From the NCBI RefSeq assembly GCF_043677095.1, contig NZ_JBHLJR010000006.1, positions 62,001 through 126,000 on the forward strand: DNA of 64,000 nucleotides. The letters are read 5' to 3'. Position 1 is the stretch's first letter; every line of letters starts with the position of its first letter. This document shows positions 43,760 through 52,156 of this stretch, one piece after another. Made by a program: the position numbers and the translations under genes. This DNA comes from Natronococcus roseus. GTDB taxonomy: Archaea > Halobacteriota > Halobacteria > Halobacteriales > Natrialbaceae. The notes beneath the pieces were generated by a model. That model was not told the origin of the DNA. It saw nothing but the letters and a program-made list of their open reading frames with translations, and made no database searches.

Positions 43760-44674
43760 TCAGCTCCCGTCGTCGGCTCCGGAATCGGCAGACGGACCGG
43801 ACGGATCCAGATCCATTCCATCGAGAGCGTCGGTCCCGGTGTTGATCCCCTCCTGGTTCATCCCACAACCGCCACAGTTCCGTCCCACGTCGTCACCGAA
43901 GACGCCCTCGTTCCACTCGGTGACGTCGGGATGGTCCGGAACGAGGTTGGGATCGACCTCGAGCCGGTCGAGTTCGCGCTCGACCAGCGCGGCCAGTAGG
44001 TCCGCGAGCGCGGCGTAGTAGTCGTCGTTACGCTTGCTCACTTCGTCGGCAAACCGCCAGTACCAGCGCCCGAGGTGATCCTCGAGGAACTGCTGCTGGG
44101 CGTCGACCACGACGCCGACGCCCTCGTCGTCGCCCGCATCGCGGAGGCTCGCCTCCCGCAGTGCCAGGTGCCCGAGGAACTCGAGCTCGAAGCAGATGTG
44201 GTCTCGCCGGTCGTTAGCACCGTCGGCGGCCGAGAGGCCGAACGCCCCGTAGAATCCGCTGATGTCGGCTAACTGCCGAACGTTGGTCATCAGCGGTCCG
44301 GGCAAGTACGTCAGTTCGTATGGCGAGACGGAGAGGCCCTCCTCGACGCCGAACAGCGAGGCCCAATCGCTGTGAAGGTGGTCGCTCGGCGCGACGTGCT
44401 CGGCGAGGACGCGGGCGGGCTCGCCGAGGTCCTCGTCCAGTTGTGTTACTGACTCGACCAGGTCTTCGCGGAAAGCGCGAGCCTCGACCGCGTGGTCGAA
44501 TTCCTCGCCAGGTCGCTCGAGTCCCAGCGCCAGCAGGCTGTAACACCGGCTACGGTGGAACGCGTCGTCGATCGTGCCCGGCAGCTCGTCGGCCGAGGAA
44601 GGCGCCTCCTCGGAGTCGGGTTCCGGGGCGGACTGCTCGCTCGGTGGGCCGCGGATAATAGTGTTGTTGGTCAT
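43760..44674 (-). CDS. TorD/NarJ-family molybdoenzyme chaperone
   Basis: A 304-residue helical protein of the TorD/DmsD/NarJ group, which binds the Tat signal of a molybdoenzyme and holds it until cofactor is inserted. Landmarks are RSRCYSLLALGLERPGEEFD near residue 42, LSVSPYELTYLPGPLMTNVR near 120 (the conserved PY-x-ES/ET region) and HICFELEFLGHLALREASLR near 165. The C-terminal tail carries NCGGCGMN, a small cysteine motif not needed for the fold. It is last in the operon with the beta and alpha genes; the gap to the beta gene is seven bases. Confidence 0.85.
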   Translation of the reverse strand: MTNNTIIRGPPSEQSAPEPDSEEAPSSADELPGTIDDAFHRSRCYSLLALGLERPGEEFDHAVEARAFREDLVESVTQLDEDLGEPARVLAEHVAPSDHLHSDWASLFGVEEGLSVSPYELTYLPGPLMTNVRQLADISGFYGAFGLSAADGANDRRDHICFELEFLGHLALREASLRDAGDDEGVGVVVDAQQQFLEDHLGRWYWRFADEVSKRNDDYYAALADLLAALVERELDRLEVDPNLVPDHPDVTEWNEGVFGDDVGRNCGGCGMNQEGINTGTDALDGMDLDPSGPSADSGADDGS

Positions 44675-44681
44675 GGTTCTG

Positions 44682-45890
44682 TTATGTCACGTCGAGGCGG
44701 TAGACGGTCTCACCGTCAACCTCCTCCTCGCGGTCGCGTTCGGCCTGCGGTTCAGTGATCGGGACGCGTCCAACCTCGTCGCCCTCGTAGTAGCCGATCG
44801 CCTCGTCGTCGTCGACCTCGAACTCGGTGATCGACCACTCGGTCGACCCCATGAGGTTGAACAGCCCCTCGAGTGCGGGCTCCTCGCCGTCGCGCATCGC
44901 GTTGTACGTGTCGATGGCGTCCTCGACGCCGGGGCCGAACATCTGAGTGAGGTAGTCGACCGGCGCGTTGATCGGCGGGACGTAGTAGACGTTGGGCTCG
45001 AGGCCGAACTGCGGGTACAGCGGGAGCGCAATTTCCTTCTCGTGGACGACGTAGTCCATCGGGTTGACCGGTTCCTGAGTCGGGTCGCCGATGGCCGCAT
45101 CGTCAGGCGTGTTGATGTATCCGTGGAGGCGGATCTTCCCGAGACAGTTCTCGAAACACTGGGGTGCCTTCCCCTGCTCGGTCTTGGGGAAGCAGCCGAT
45201 ACACTTCTGCGAGACGCCCTCCGACTGGTTGAAGATCGCCTTCTTGTAGGGGCAGGCCTCGTTACACTGCAACAGGGCCTCGCACTCTTCCTCGTCGATG
45301 AGGACGACGCCATCCTCCTGGCGCTTGTAGATGGCCTGGGCGGGGCACGACCCTGCACACGCCGCGTACGTGCAGTGGTTGCAGATCCGCGGCAGGTAGA
45401 AGAACCAGATTGGATGTGTCTGGTCGTCGAAGTGGGTATCCGCCTCCATCCGTTCACCAGCGGGTTCGTCCTCGCCGAGGTTGGGGTACCGCCAGTCGTC
45501 GTCGTCGGGCATAAAGCCCGCCATGTTCTCGGCGTTCTGCATGTCCTCGGTCGGGTGGTTCTCGGGATCCTCCCAGTCGGCGCCCTTGGCCTCGAAGAGG
45601 GTGTCACCCTCGTAGGTGTCGCCGTCCCACTCCATCGAGTCCATCTCCTCGAGGACTCGACCGTCCCAGCCGACGGGATGGGAGCCGTAGGGCTTGGTCT
45701 CGACGTTGTTCCAGAACATGTGCTCCTGGCCCTCTTCGTGGGTCCACGTCGTCTTGCAGGCCAGGGTACACGTCTGACACTCGATACACTTGTTCAGGTC
45801 GAACATGGCCGCCCACTGGTCGTCCGGACGAGCCTCCTCGTACGGATAGTCCATCTCGCGGCCAATCTGCCAGTTTTCTACTTGAGACAT
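44682..45890 (-). CDS. Type II molybdoenzyme beta subunit, NarH-like four-cluster iron-sulfur protein
   Basis: A 402-residue electron-transfer subunit related to NarH, DdhB, EbdB and PcrB. Cysteines group as 35/38/41/45 (CIECQTCTLAC), 170/173/178/182 (CNHCTYAACAGSC), 203/209/213 (CEALLQCNEAC) and 230/233/245/249 (CIGCFP ... CFENC). In the third group Leu206 stands where NarH has tryptophan and ferredoxins have cysteine, so this site should hold a [3Fe-4S] cluster, giving three [4Fe-4S] and one [3Fe-4S]. There is no signal peptide; it is presumably exported bound to the alpha subunit. The ATG overlaps the alpha stop by one base. Confidence 0.9.
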   Translation of the reverse strand: MSQVENWQIGREMDYPYEEARPDDQWAAMFDLNKCIECQTCTLACKTTWTHEEGQEHMFWNNVETKPYGSHPVGWDGRVLEEMDSMEWDGDTYEGDTLFEAKGADWEDPENHPTEDMQNAENMAGFMPDDDDWRYPNLGEDEPAGERMEADTHFDDQTHPIWFFYLPRICNHCTYAACAGSCPAQAIYKRQEDGVVLIDEEECEALLQCNEACPYKKAIFNQSEGVSQKCIGCFPKTEQGKAPQCFENCLGKIRLHGYINTPDDAAIGDPTQEPVNPMDYVVHEKEIALPLYPQFGLEPNVYYVPPINAPVDYLTQMFGPGVEDAIDTYNAMRDGEEPALEGLFNLMGSTEWSITEFEVDDDEAIGYYEGDEVGRVPITEPQAERDREEEVDGETVYRLDVT

Positions 45891-48800
45891 TAGTCGTCAC
45901 CTCCTGTATCGACGTATTCGCCGGCGATGTAGCGCTCCATCGCCTCGTTTTCGTAGGTCGGTCGAATGCTGAGGACGTCGCTGAAGCCCTCGTCGGGCTG
46001 CCAGCGGCCCTCGCCGTCGCGGCCGCCGTCCTCGGCCTTCTCGATCTTTACGAACGACTCCTTGGGCGCACCGTTGGCACAGTGGATGTCCGCGGCAAAT
46101 CCAGTCTGGACGTTCTGTCCGCCGTAATCCTTGCGCGCCATGTCGTCCGTGAGAAGCGTCGGCCGGAACCAGGTCCGGGTCGCGCTCTGGTGGCCGCCGT
46201 AGCGGTACAGCGACTGGTAGCCGGTCTGTTCGTTCTTCGCCAGTCCCTCCTCGGGGTCGGGCGTGTGCTCCGAGGCGCGCTCCTCGTCGTGCGTCTCCAT
46301 CTCGACGTCTTCCCACTCCTCCGCGGAGCGCTCGTGGGCCTCGACTGTGCCGTGGGTTGCCTGGTTGAGATTCATCCAGCTGCGCGTGACGCCCTGGGGA
46401 ATCGCGGGCTGATAGCGTACACGCATCATCGCCCGTGCGACGTCGTAGCCATCGTCGTCCTCGTCCCAACCGCGGTACGGCCGGTCCTCGGGGTCGGCGT
46501 CAACCCACACGTAGTCGCCGTCCTCGAAGCCCTCCTCTTGAGCGTCCTCGGGATTCATCTCGATGTACCCCTCACCGACGTAGGGCTTGCGCTCGTCGTC
46601 GCGTTCCATGTCGCCGTAGTTCCCCCACCAGACCGCCACGTTCGGCAGCGCATTGGCGAACGTGTGGGTGCCGTGGCGGTACTTCGGGGTCATGTACGAG
46701 TACTTGTAGTCCTCGTCGATATCCTGTAGTGGGTGGGTCGTATCGGTGAGTTCCTCCGGCGTGTAGATCGTGTTCCGAACCTGTCTGACGATGCCGTCGC
46801 GTGCAGACTCATCATCGTCCCAGCCGCGGTCGGCCGGCGTCTCGGGATCGATGACCGGGCTGTCGCTCGCGTCGACGATCGCGTTGGGCTCGTAGAACGT
46901 CCCGTCCATCGGCTCGCGGTGGAGCGGGATGTTTTCCCCGGCCTCGGTGAACATGTCTTCCTCGCGGAAGAACTCCATCCGGCCGGTCTTGGTGTACCAC
47001 GGATCGTCCTCCTGGGTCTGACGGCTACCGATGAACTTGGGGTAGGTCCCGGTCATGATGAGCCGGGGAGTACCGTCCTCGGCTTTGTCCAGGAGATCGT
47101 CGATGTCGTAGCCTTTGACCGAGTTCGAGTGGTCGATGATCCGCTGGAGGTAGGGCCGCGCCTCGTGTTCCTCGTCGATGAATTCCCAGTAGTCCTCGAA
47201 CCGGTCGTCGTCGAGTTTCTCGCCGAGCTGCTGGGCGACGCCCCTGAAGATCTCAGCGTCGTTGCGGGTGTTGTAGATCCGCTCGTCGAGGCCCGTCGTG
47301 TTCATCGCCATCACGAACGGGTTGGTGACGCTTGCCGTGATGTCGTTCATGTGGTGTTCGGCCCACGAGTCGGCGGGGAAGACGATATCGGAGTACTCGC
47401 AGGTCTTGGTGAACCACCACTCGTTGGTGAACAGGGCCTCGATGTCCCCCGTCCGAAGCATGTTCTCGACGATGTCGTAGGATCCCTTCGCGTTGCCGAG
47501 GATCGAGTTCGAACCGGTGGTCCACAGGAATTTCGTCGGCGTGGGCATGTGCGAGTCGCCCATGTAGTACTCGTCGCCGACCCTCAGCGGCCGGTCGCCG
47601 TGGGAGTACCAGTGGGCAGACTGCATCGTGTACCGGGTATCTTCTCGAGCGTGCGCGTCGGGATCGAGTTCGATATCGAAGGGGTCCTCGGAGGACCACT
47701 GCTGGCGACCGTTGAACAGGGCTCCGCGGTAGTTACCGGCGTAACTGCCGATGTTCCCGCCGAACCGGCCGACGTTCTTGGTCAACGAGGCCAACAGGAA
47801 TCCGGCGCGGTCCTTCTGGTCCTGATTGGTGTAGTGGTTCGGCCCCATTCCCTTGATAAGGAGCGTCTGCTCCTGATTGTCGGCCATCTTCCGGGCCAGG
47901 TTCTCGACCGCCTCGGGAGCCGTGCCCGTGACCTCTGCCGTCGATTCGGGGTCGTAGGTCTCCTCGAGGTGTTCCCTGATCAGGTCGAAGACCGTGCGGA
48001 CCTCGACGGTTTCGCCGTCAGTAGTCTCGACCTCGAAGGTCCCCTCCAGTGAGGCGGGAACGTCGAAGTCGTCGCCGATCTCGTCTCGGGTCACGGGGAC
48101 GAGATCGCCGGTTTCGTCGTCGCGCACGACGAAGTCACCCCACTCGTTCCGGAGGTCCTCCGAGAGAACGTTCTCCCAGATGTCAGTCGTCGCCTGACTT
48201 GGGTAGTCGTCCTCCTCGACAAGTTCGGTCTTCTCGAGGTCCGCAGGCTCGTAGTCGTCGATTACGTCGCTGGCGCGAAGCAGTTCCTTATCCTCCGTTC
48301 GCACGAGCAGCGGCAGGTCGGTGTACGATCGGACGAACTCCTCGTCGTAGAGTCCGTCCTGAACGATGACGCTCGCGGCACCGAGGAACAACGCGGAGTC
48401 AGTGCCGGGCCGTACCGTAACGACCTCGTCGCACTTCGAGGCGGTGGCGTTGTAGTCGGTGAAGATGCCCGTGACCTCAGCGCCCTTCATACGGGCCTCG
48501 GTCAACCAGTGGGAGTCGGCCATCTTCGTACAGATCCAGTTCATCCCCGCCATCACGATCTGGTCGGCGTACTCGACGTTCGCGAGGTCGAAGTCGACCG
48601 TCTGCTGGCCCGTGACCATCGTGTGGCCCGGCGGCAGGTCGGTGTGCCACGAGTAGTTGTCCAGACCGACGCCGCCGACGGCGTCGTCCTCGTCGACGTC
48701 GCGGACGTGGTGGTCGACCAGCGCCATCTGGTTGGCCACGCGGTACATCCCCTGCAGGCGGATCATACCGAGGAAGGGCATCCCGCCGCGAAGCTTCATC

Positions 48801-49555
48801 GCTTGCGTTCCGACGCCGCCCGTCTCCTCGACGACCCGCTCGTCGTAGTCCTGTTCGAGAAGCGCCTCGGTACCGGTGGGCCCGTCGCGGTCGTCGTGGT
48901 CGATATCGCTGTAGTGTTCGGCGACCTCGATCATCGCCTCGGCGGCGAGGTCGTACGCTTCGTCGAAGTCGACGGTCTCCCAGTCGTCCTCGCCCCGCTG
49001 GGCGTACTCTTCGGGCATCGAGCCGTCGTCGTCCCGCGGGAAGCCGTCCTCGACCCACTGCTTGAAGCCTTCGCGGACCATCGGCTCCTTGACGCGCATG
49101 TCGCCGTAGAACCGCTCAACCATCGCCAGCCCCTTCTGGCAGATCCGGGGATCCCACCGCTGGGAGGCCTGGTTGCCCTGGAGGTCCGTCGCCTCGCCGT
49201 AGTTCATCGACGGGCCGAGGCGCGTGATGACGCCGTTCTTGACGTTGGCCTCGAGGTAGCAGTTGTGGGTGTCGTTGGGCGTACACGTCATCATGAACGT
49301 GTCGTCGACGTCCCACACGTCGCGGTACTTTTGGTCCCACTCTTCGTTGGGATACTCCTCGAGCGGGTTGATCCCATCCTGTTCCTGCGCTTCGTCCGCC
49401 GTCAACCGTTGGAACCCGAATAATCCGGCGCCTGCCGCACCCGCTGCACCGGCGGCACTCGCGCCGAGGACCTGGCGGCGCGAGAACGTCCGCCCGCCGA
49501 TCTCGACGCCGTCACCACTATCGGCCGAAACGTCGGGATCCTCCGCATCAGACAT
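45890..49555 (-). CDS. Type II DMSO-reductase-family molybdopterin oxidoreductase alpha subunit, substrate unknown
   Basis: A 1221-residue catalytic subunit. Residues 20-50 are a Tat signal (GRTFSRRQVLGASAAGAAGA), so the enzyme faces outside. The probable FS0 site has Cys91, His97, Cys99 and Cys139 (MTCTPNDTHNC ... RICQKG). NYSWHTDLPPGH near residue 306 matches the conserved block that supplies the Mo-binding aspartate in NarG, EbdA, DdhA, SerA and ClrA, so Asp306 is the predicted ligand. Further pterin-contact regions include YSDIVFPADSWAEHHMND. It is longer than NarG of Haloferax. Nitrate, chlorate, selenate, dimethyl sulfide and hydrocarbon enzymes all belong to this group, so the substrate is left open. 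No heme-b or membrane subunit is encoded nearby. Confidence 0.88.
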   Translation of the reverse strand: MSDAEDPDVSADSGDGVEIGGRTFSRRQVLGASAAGAAGAAGAGLFGFQRLTADEAQEQDGINPLEEYPNEEWDQKYRDVWDVDDTFMMTCTPNDTHNCYLEANVKNGVITRLGPSMNYGEATDLQGNQASQRWDPRICQKGLAMVERFYGDMRVKEPMVREGFKQWVEDGFPRDDDGSMPEEYAQRGEDDWETVDFDEAYDLAAEAMIEVAEHYSDIDHDDRDGPTGTEALLEQDYDERVVEETGGVGTQAMKLRGGMPFLGMIRLQGMYRVANQMALVDHHVRDVDEDDAVGGVGLDNYSWHTDLPPGHTMVTGQQTVDFDLANVEYADQIVMAGMNWICTKMADSHWLTEARMKGAEVTGIFTDYNATASKCDEVVTVRPGTDSALFLGAASVIVQDGLYDEEFVRSYTDLPLLVRTEDKELLRASDVIDDYEPADLEKTELVEEDDYPSQATTDIWENVLSEDLRNEWGDFVVRDDETGDLVPVTRDEIGDDFDVPASLEGTFEVETTDGETVEVRTVFDLIREHLEETYDPESTAEVTGTAPEAVENLARKMADNQEQTLLIKGMGPNHYTNQDQKDRAGFLLASLTKNVGRFGGNIGSYAGNYRGALFNGRQQWSSEDPFDIELDPDAHAREDTRYTMQSAHWYSHGDRPLRVGDEYYMGDSHMPTPTKFLWTTGSNSILGNAKGSYDIVENMLRTGDIEALFTNEWWFTKTCEYSDIVFPADSWAEHHMNDITASVTNPFVMAMNTTGLDERIYNTRNDAEIFRGVAQQLGEKLDDDRFEDYWEFIDEEHEARPYLQRIIDHSNSVKGYDIDDLLDKAEDGTPRLIMTGTYPKFIGSRQTQEDDPWYTKTGRMEFFREEDMFTEAGENIPLHREPMDGTFYEPNAIVDASDSPVIDPETPADRGWDDDESARDGIVRQVRNTIYTPEELTDTTHPLQDIDEDYKYSYMTPKYRHGTHTFANALPNVAVWWGNYGDMERDDERKPYVGEGYIEMNPEDAQEEGFEDGDYVWVDADPEDRPYRGWDEDDDGYDVARAMMRVRYQPAIPQGVTRSWMNLNQATHGTVEAHERSAEEWEDVEMETHDEERASEHTPDPEEGLAKNEQTGYQSLYRYGGHQSATRTWFRPTLLTDDMARKDYGGQNVQTGFAADIHCANGAPKESFVKIEKAEDGGRDGEGRWQPDEGFSDVLSIRPTYENEAMERYIAGEYVDTGGDD

Positions 49556-49647
49556 GATACCACCCCCACGTTCCGGACTGTTCGGCCGTCAGTTCGTGAC
49601 CGGTTTGGTGTACTGGCATTGTCTACACGAGAGACTGGGGGTCGTAA

Positions 49648-49686
49648 TCTTATACATCCAGTTTGCGTTCCCGGGAAATTGGAACG
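49648..49686 (-). promoter_or_regulatory. Molybdoenzyme operon promoter with nested palindromes
   Basis: The minus-strand TATA box TGTATAAGA (49648-49656) is preceded by a perfect palindrome TTCCCGGGAA (49668-49677) nested with an inverted repeat CGTTCC (49666-49671) / GGAACG (49681-49686). They lie 10-30 bases upstream of the TATA box, the place where haloarchaeal activators usually bind. The regulator is unknown. Confidence 0.5.
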
Positions 49687-49920
49687 GCCGCCCCAACCAC
49701 CACCATATCCAGGTGGTTTATTAACGGCCCCCCAAATCCACAGACGTGACGGTGAGTACGTGGTGCGAAGGAGATGGACTGGTCGTCGACCCGTTGGGGT
49801 GCCGACAGAATCCACTCCGATCGACCTCGAATGCGGGCGAAAAGCGGACTTCTTGAGCGGCCGGAAAACGCTGCGTGATCGTCGCCGCGATTACCGTAGC
49901 CACTGAAAGTCGGTGCAGAC

Positions 49921-50010
49921 CTGATCGCAGGACAGCGATGCGATCAGTGTGTGACTTCCACCCCACCCTACTCGCTCACCGCTGACGCGGTTCGCTCCTT
50001 GAGGGTGGGG
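49921..50010. repeat. Two perfect hairpins downstream of mrp
   Basis: CTGATCGCA (49921-49929) pairs with TGCGATCAG (49939-49947), and CCCCACCCT (49961-49969) pairs with AGGGTGGGG (50002-50010). The second starts 45 bases after the mrp stop and may act as a terminator. GC-rich hairpins of the CCCCACCCT type also occur at ends of IS200/IS605-like elements in haloarchaea, so an IS remnant is an alternative. Confidence 0.55.
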
Positions 50011-50054
50011 CTTGACCCCGAGGCGATTCACGTACATGTGTCCAGCAGTATTAC

Positions 50055-51257
50055 TCACGCCCGGTGGAGTTCGAGCATTGCGCCGGTCGTCCCCGTCTGC
50101 CGGTGAGTGACGTCGTCGAGCAGATCCGCTGCGTCGTCGCGAACCTGCGCAGCGGCGAAAGACGGATCGTCAACGACAGCGCGGACGCGTGCTCCCGAGC
50201 CCGCACGCGCGAGTTCGGTGCTCAGCTGGCTAACCTGGCTCTCTAGGGGCAGCTCCCGGAGATCGAGCGCGTCCTCGGGCACATCGTCGAGGACGTCCGT
50301 GAGGAACGTCTCGACGGCGTCGCCAAGGCCCTCCAGCGCATCGTGGCTTCGCTCGCTGCCAGGGCCGTGCTGGAGGTCGTGGTCGAACGGTAGCTCGTGA
50401 ACCTCGGGCACGTCGATGTCGACGGCCCCCTCAAAGAGGTCGTTCTCCTCGCCACAGCACTCGCACTCGAAAGTGGTCATGTTCACGACCCCTGCGATCG
50501 TCGAGATGCCGTTCTCCTCGAACAGTTCGAGCGTCCGCCGCGTATCTTCGACGCTGGCGTCGAACGGCGTCGTCACGAAGACTCCGCCGTCGACCGGGAC
50601 GTGCTCGAGCGCGGCCCCCACGACGTCGTCCGAACCCGCTGGCATGTCGATCAACAGGACGTCCCGGTCCTCCCAGGCACCCTGCGCCAAGAGGTTCTCG
50701 ACGGCACCGTAAGCGATTGCCCCCCGTCGGGCCGTCGGGGGGTCGCCGCCCGCGTCGCCGGGGCTGAGAAACTGGATACCGTCAGTCTCCAGCGGGACCG
50801 GCTGGCCGTTCTCGTTGGTCAAGATCGGCCCCTCTGTTTCCGGGAACAGCGTTGGGACGTTCGGTCCGTAGATGTCTGCGTCGAACAGCCCCACGTCCAA
50901 TCCCTTCGCAGCGAGCGTTCGTGCAAGCGCGACCGAGACGGTCGTCTTGCCGACGCCACCTTTCGCACTGGCGACGGCGATAACGTGATCCATCTCGGGC
51001 AGTTCGACACCCGAATCGTCGTCTACTGGGAGGATTCGAACGTGATCCGCCTCGGGGAGCGTCAGCGCCGCTCCTCGGAGCTGCTCGATGATTCGCCCCG
51101 CCAGATCGTCACCGAGGCCGTCGATGGTGACGTCGACCGTGACCGTTCCCTCGTTATTCGTCCGTACCCGTCTAATGATGCCCTTCTCGATCGGATCGGT
51201 CCCGTCCGGAAGCTCGATCTCTGCGAACGGTTGCGGCGGGTCGTTAGCGGTCGCCAT
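50055..51257 (-). CDS. Mrp/NBP35-family iron-sulfur cluster carrier ATPase
   Basis: A 400-residue P-loop protein for iron-sulfur cluster delivery. The N-terminal 90 residues are a MIP18/FSCA-like domain (IEKGIIRRVRTNNEGTVTVD). The deviant Walker A is ASAKGGVGKTTVSVALA near residues 92-108, then DADIYGPNVPTLFPE, VLLIDMPAGSDD and the cluster-binding motif TFECECCGEEN. The C-terminal 100 residues beyond the core are an extra acidic region. It lies upstream of the molybdoenzyme operon on the same strand, 499 bases away with hairpins between, so it is probably a separate transcript but could serve that cluster-rich enzyme. Confidence 0.88.
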   Translation of the reverse strand: MATANDPPQPFAEIELPDGTDPIEKGIIRRVRTNNEGTVTVDVTIDGLGDDLAGRIIEQLRGAALTLPEADHVRILPVDDDSGVELPEMDHVIAVASAKGGVGKTTVSVALARTLAAKGLDVGLFDADIYGPNVPTLFPETEGPILTNENGQPVPLETDGIQFLSPGDAGGDPPTARRGAIAYGAVENLLAQGAWEDRDVLLIDMPAGSDDVVGAALEHVPVDGGVFVTTPFDASVEDTRRTLELFEENGISTIAGVVNMTTFECECCGEENDLFEGAVDIDVPEVHELPFDHDLQHGPGSERSHDALEGLGDAVETFLTDVLDDVPEDALDLRELPLESQVSQLSTELARAGSGARVRAVVDDPSFAAAQVRDDAADLLDDVTHRQTGTTGAMLELHRA

Positions 51258-51706
51258 GATATTCGGGAATGGGGCAGCATCGTTCTAAACCGTCTCCGTA
51301 GTTCCCACTCCCTGAGAAGTTCGAGGGGGTCCCCAGCCGGTCTGAGAGAGTCCGCACGTAGGCGCTCACGGTCTGTGGCAATCGTTGATACTTTTCCGAT
51401 CTTGGAGCGAACCACGAGGGAGTTCGTAGTTCGCTCTTACGTAGCACATTGTTGATTTCAGAGCGTAGCTCGGATAGCGTGTTTGAGCGATCTCTCCCTG
51501 GTTTTCTGTGTAGTTCCCGCCGTAGCTGAAACGCTCTGAGGTACTGCGTGAGTTTGTCCTTCGAGCTCCCTCGATGGGGCGAGAGCCACCGTCGCGTCAG
51601 CGACGCGTGGCTCTCGCAGGTATTGACCGATGCCGACGCGTCTCGCGACCTCTCGTCCTCGAACCGTCAGCTTTGAGCCGTTTCCGACCGAAGCGACTCC
51701 GAACGC
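51258..51706. other. Intergenic region with a strong hairpin, no recognisable gene
   Basis: 449 bases upstream of mrp. I see no conserved frame on either strand. The main feature is the hairpin at 51581-51615. The stretch 51440-51580 has irregular codon structure in all frames and might be a decayed gene, but no family could be recognised. Confidence 0.45.
51581..51615. repeat. 35-base GC-rich hairpin
   Basis: GAGAGCCAC (51581-51589) pairs with GTGGCTCTC (51607-51615), and the inner CGTCGC (51590-51595) pairs with GCGACG (51600-51605), with one bulged base. The form recalls the palindrome inserted in fixC but the sequence differs. Confidence 0.7.
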
Positions 51707-51877
51707 ATGCGCTGGACTCCGCGGACCTACCTGCGACTGTTCCTGCTCGGCGGCGGCCTCCTCCTGTTGGGTAGCGGGCTCCTCGCCGGCGAACTCCTCG
51801 AGATCCTCCTCGGCGCCGCCGGCGCGGCCCTGGGCGGAATCGGTCTCGTCGCCGAGTGGCGGGACGTCTCGGACTGA
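51707..51877 (+). CDS. Small membrane protein, 56 residues
   Basis: MRWTPRTYLRLFLLGGGLLL and the following LLGSGLLAGELLEILLGAAG form a Leu/Gly-rich hydrophobic protein with one or two membrane segments, ending in the polar tail VAEWRDVSD. The positive N-terminus and acidic tail predict the N-terminus inside. Codon use (G/C at third positions) fits a real haloarchaeal gene. Too short for family assignment; function unknown. Confidence 0.6.
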   Translation: MRWTPRTYLRLFLLGGGLLLLGSGLLAGELLEILLGAAGAALGGIGLVAEWRDVSD

Positions 51878-51914
51878 CGACACGCATAAGTCGCGTCCGG
51901 ACAGTGGCCTCGGT

Positions 51915-52070
51915 ATGTCCAGATTCGTCGCGATCGCCGCAACGATCCTCGCGGTGGTGCTGGCAGTCGCGAGTCTGCTGTTGTTGCTGGCGGGTCGACA
52001 CTTCATTGCCGGAACGCTGCTGACGTTCGTGGCGTTCTCGATCTACCTTCGCGAGATCAACCTCGAGTGA
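51915..52070 (+). CDS. Small membrane protein, 51 residues
   Basis: MSRFVAIAATILAVVLAVAS followed by LLLLLAGRHFIAGTLLTFVA and the tail FSIYLREINLE: two transmembrane helices with a short Gly-Arg-His turn. A possible TATA element (GCATAAGTC, 51884-51892) lies 25-30 bases upstream of the ATG. It follows the previous small membrane gene by 37 bases. Function unknown. Confidence 0.6.
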   Translation: MSRFVAIAATILAVVLAVASLLLLLAGRHFIAGTLLTFVAFSIYLREINLE

Positions 52071-52156
52071 GTCGCCCATCGCTTGCCACGCCTCTCCGTT
52101 CCCGCTCTCGACCCAAACTATTTGCGCGAGTCCTTCGAAAGGACGGCTGTAGGAGG

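Larger units (their letters stand above)
49556..50054. other. Intergenic region: molybdoenzyme promoter and downstream hairpins of mrp
   Basis: 499 bases. The left half contains the operon promoter (TATA on the minus strand at 49648-49656, leader of about 70 bases). On the plus strand a TTTATTAA box (49716-49723) has only a 34-codon frame behind it, which I do not call. The right half holds two perfect hairpins (49921-50010) just after the mrp stop. No credible gene. Confidence 0.5.

Noticed and set aside
43316..43868. Possible degraded transposase in short overlapping frames
   Set aside because: No catalytic motif, terminal inverted repeat or target duplication could be found; the frames are inconsistent with one another.
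45890..49555. Naming the molybdoenzyme as nitrate reductase, DMS dehydrogenase or perchlorate reductase
   Set aside because: The motifs place it only in the type II DMSO-reductase group. The cluster-site ligands differ from NarG and no subunit specific to any one of these enzymes is present, so a substrate name would be invented.
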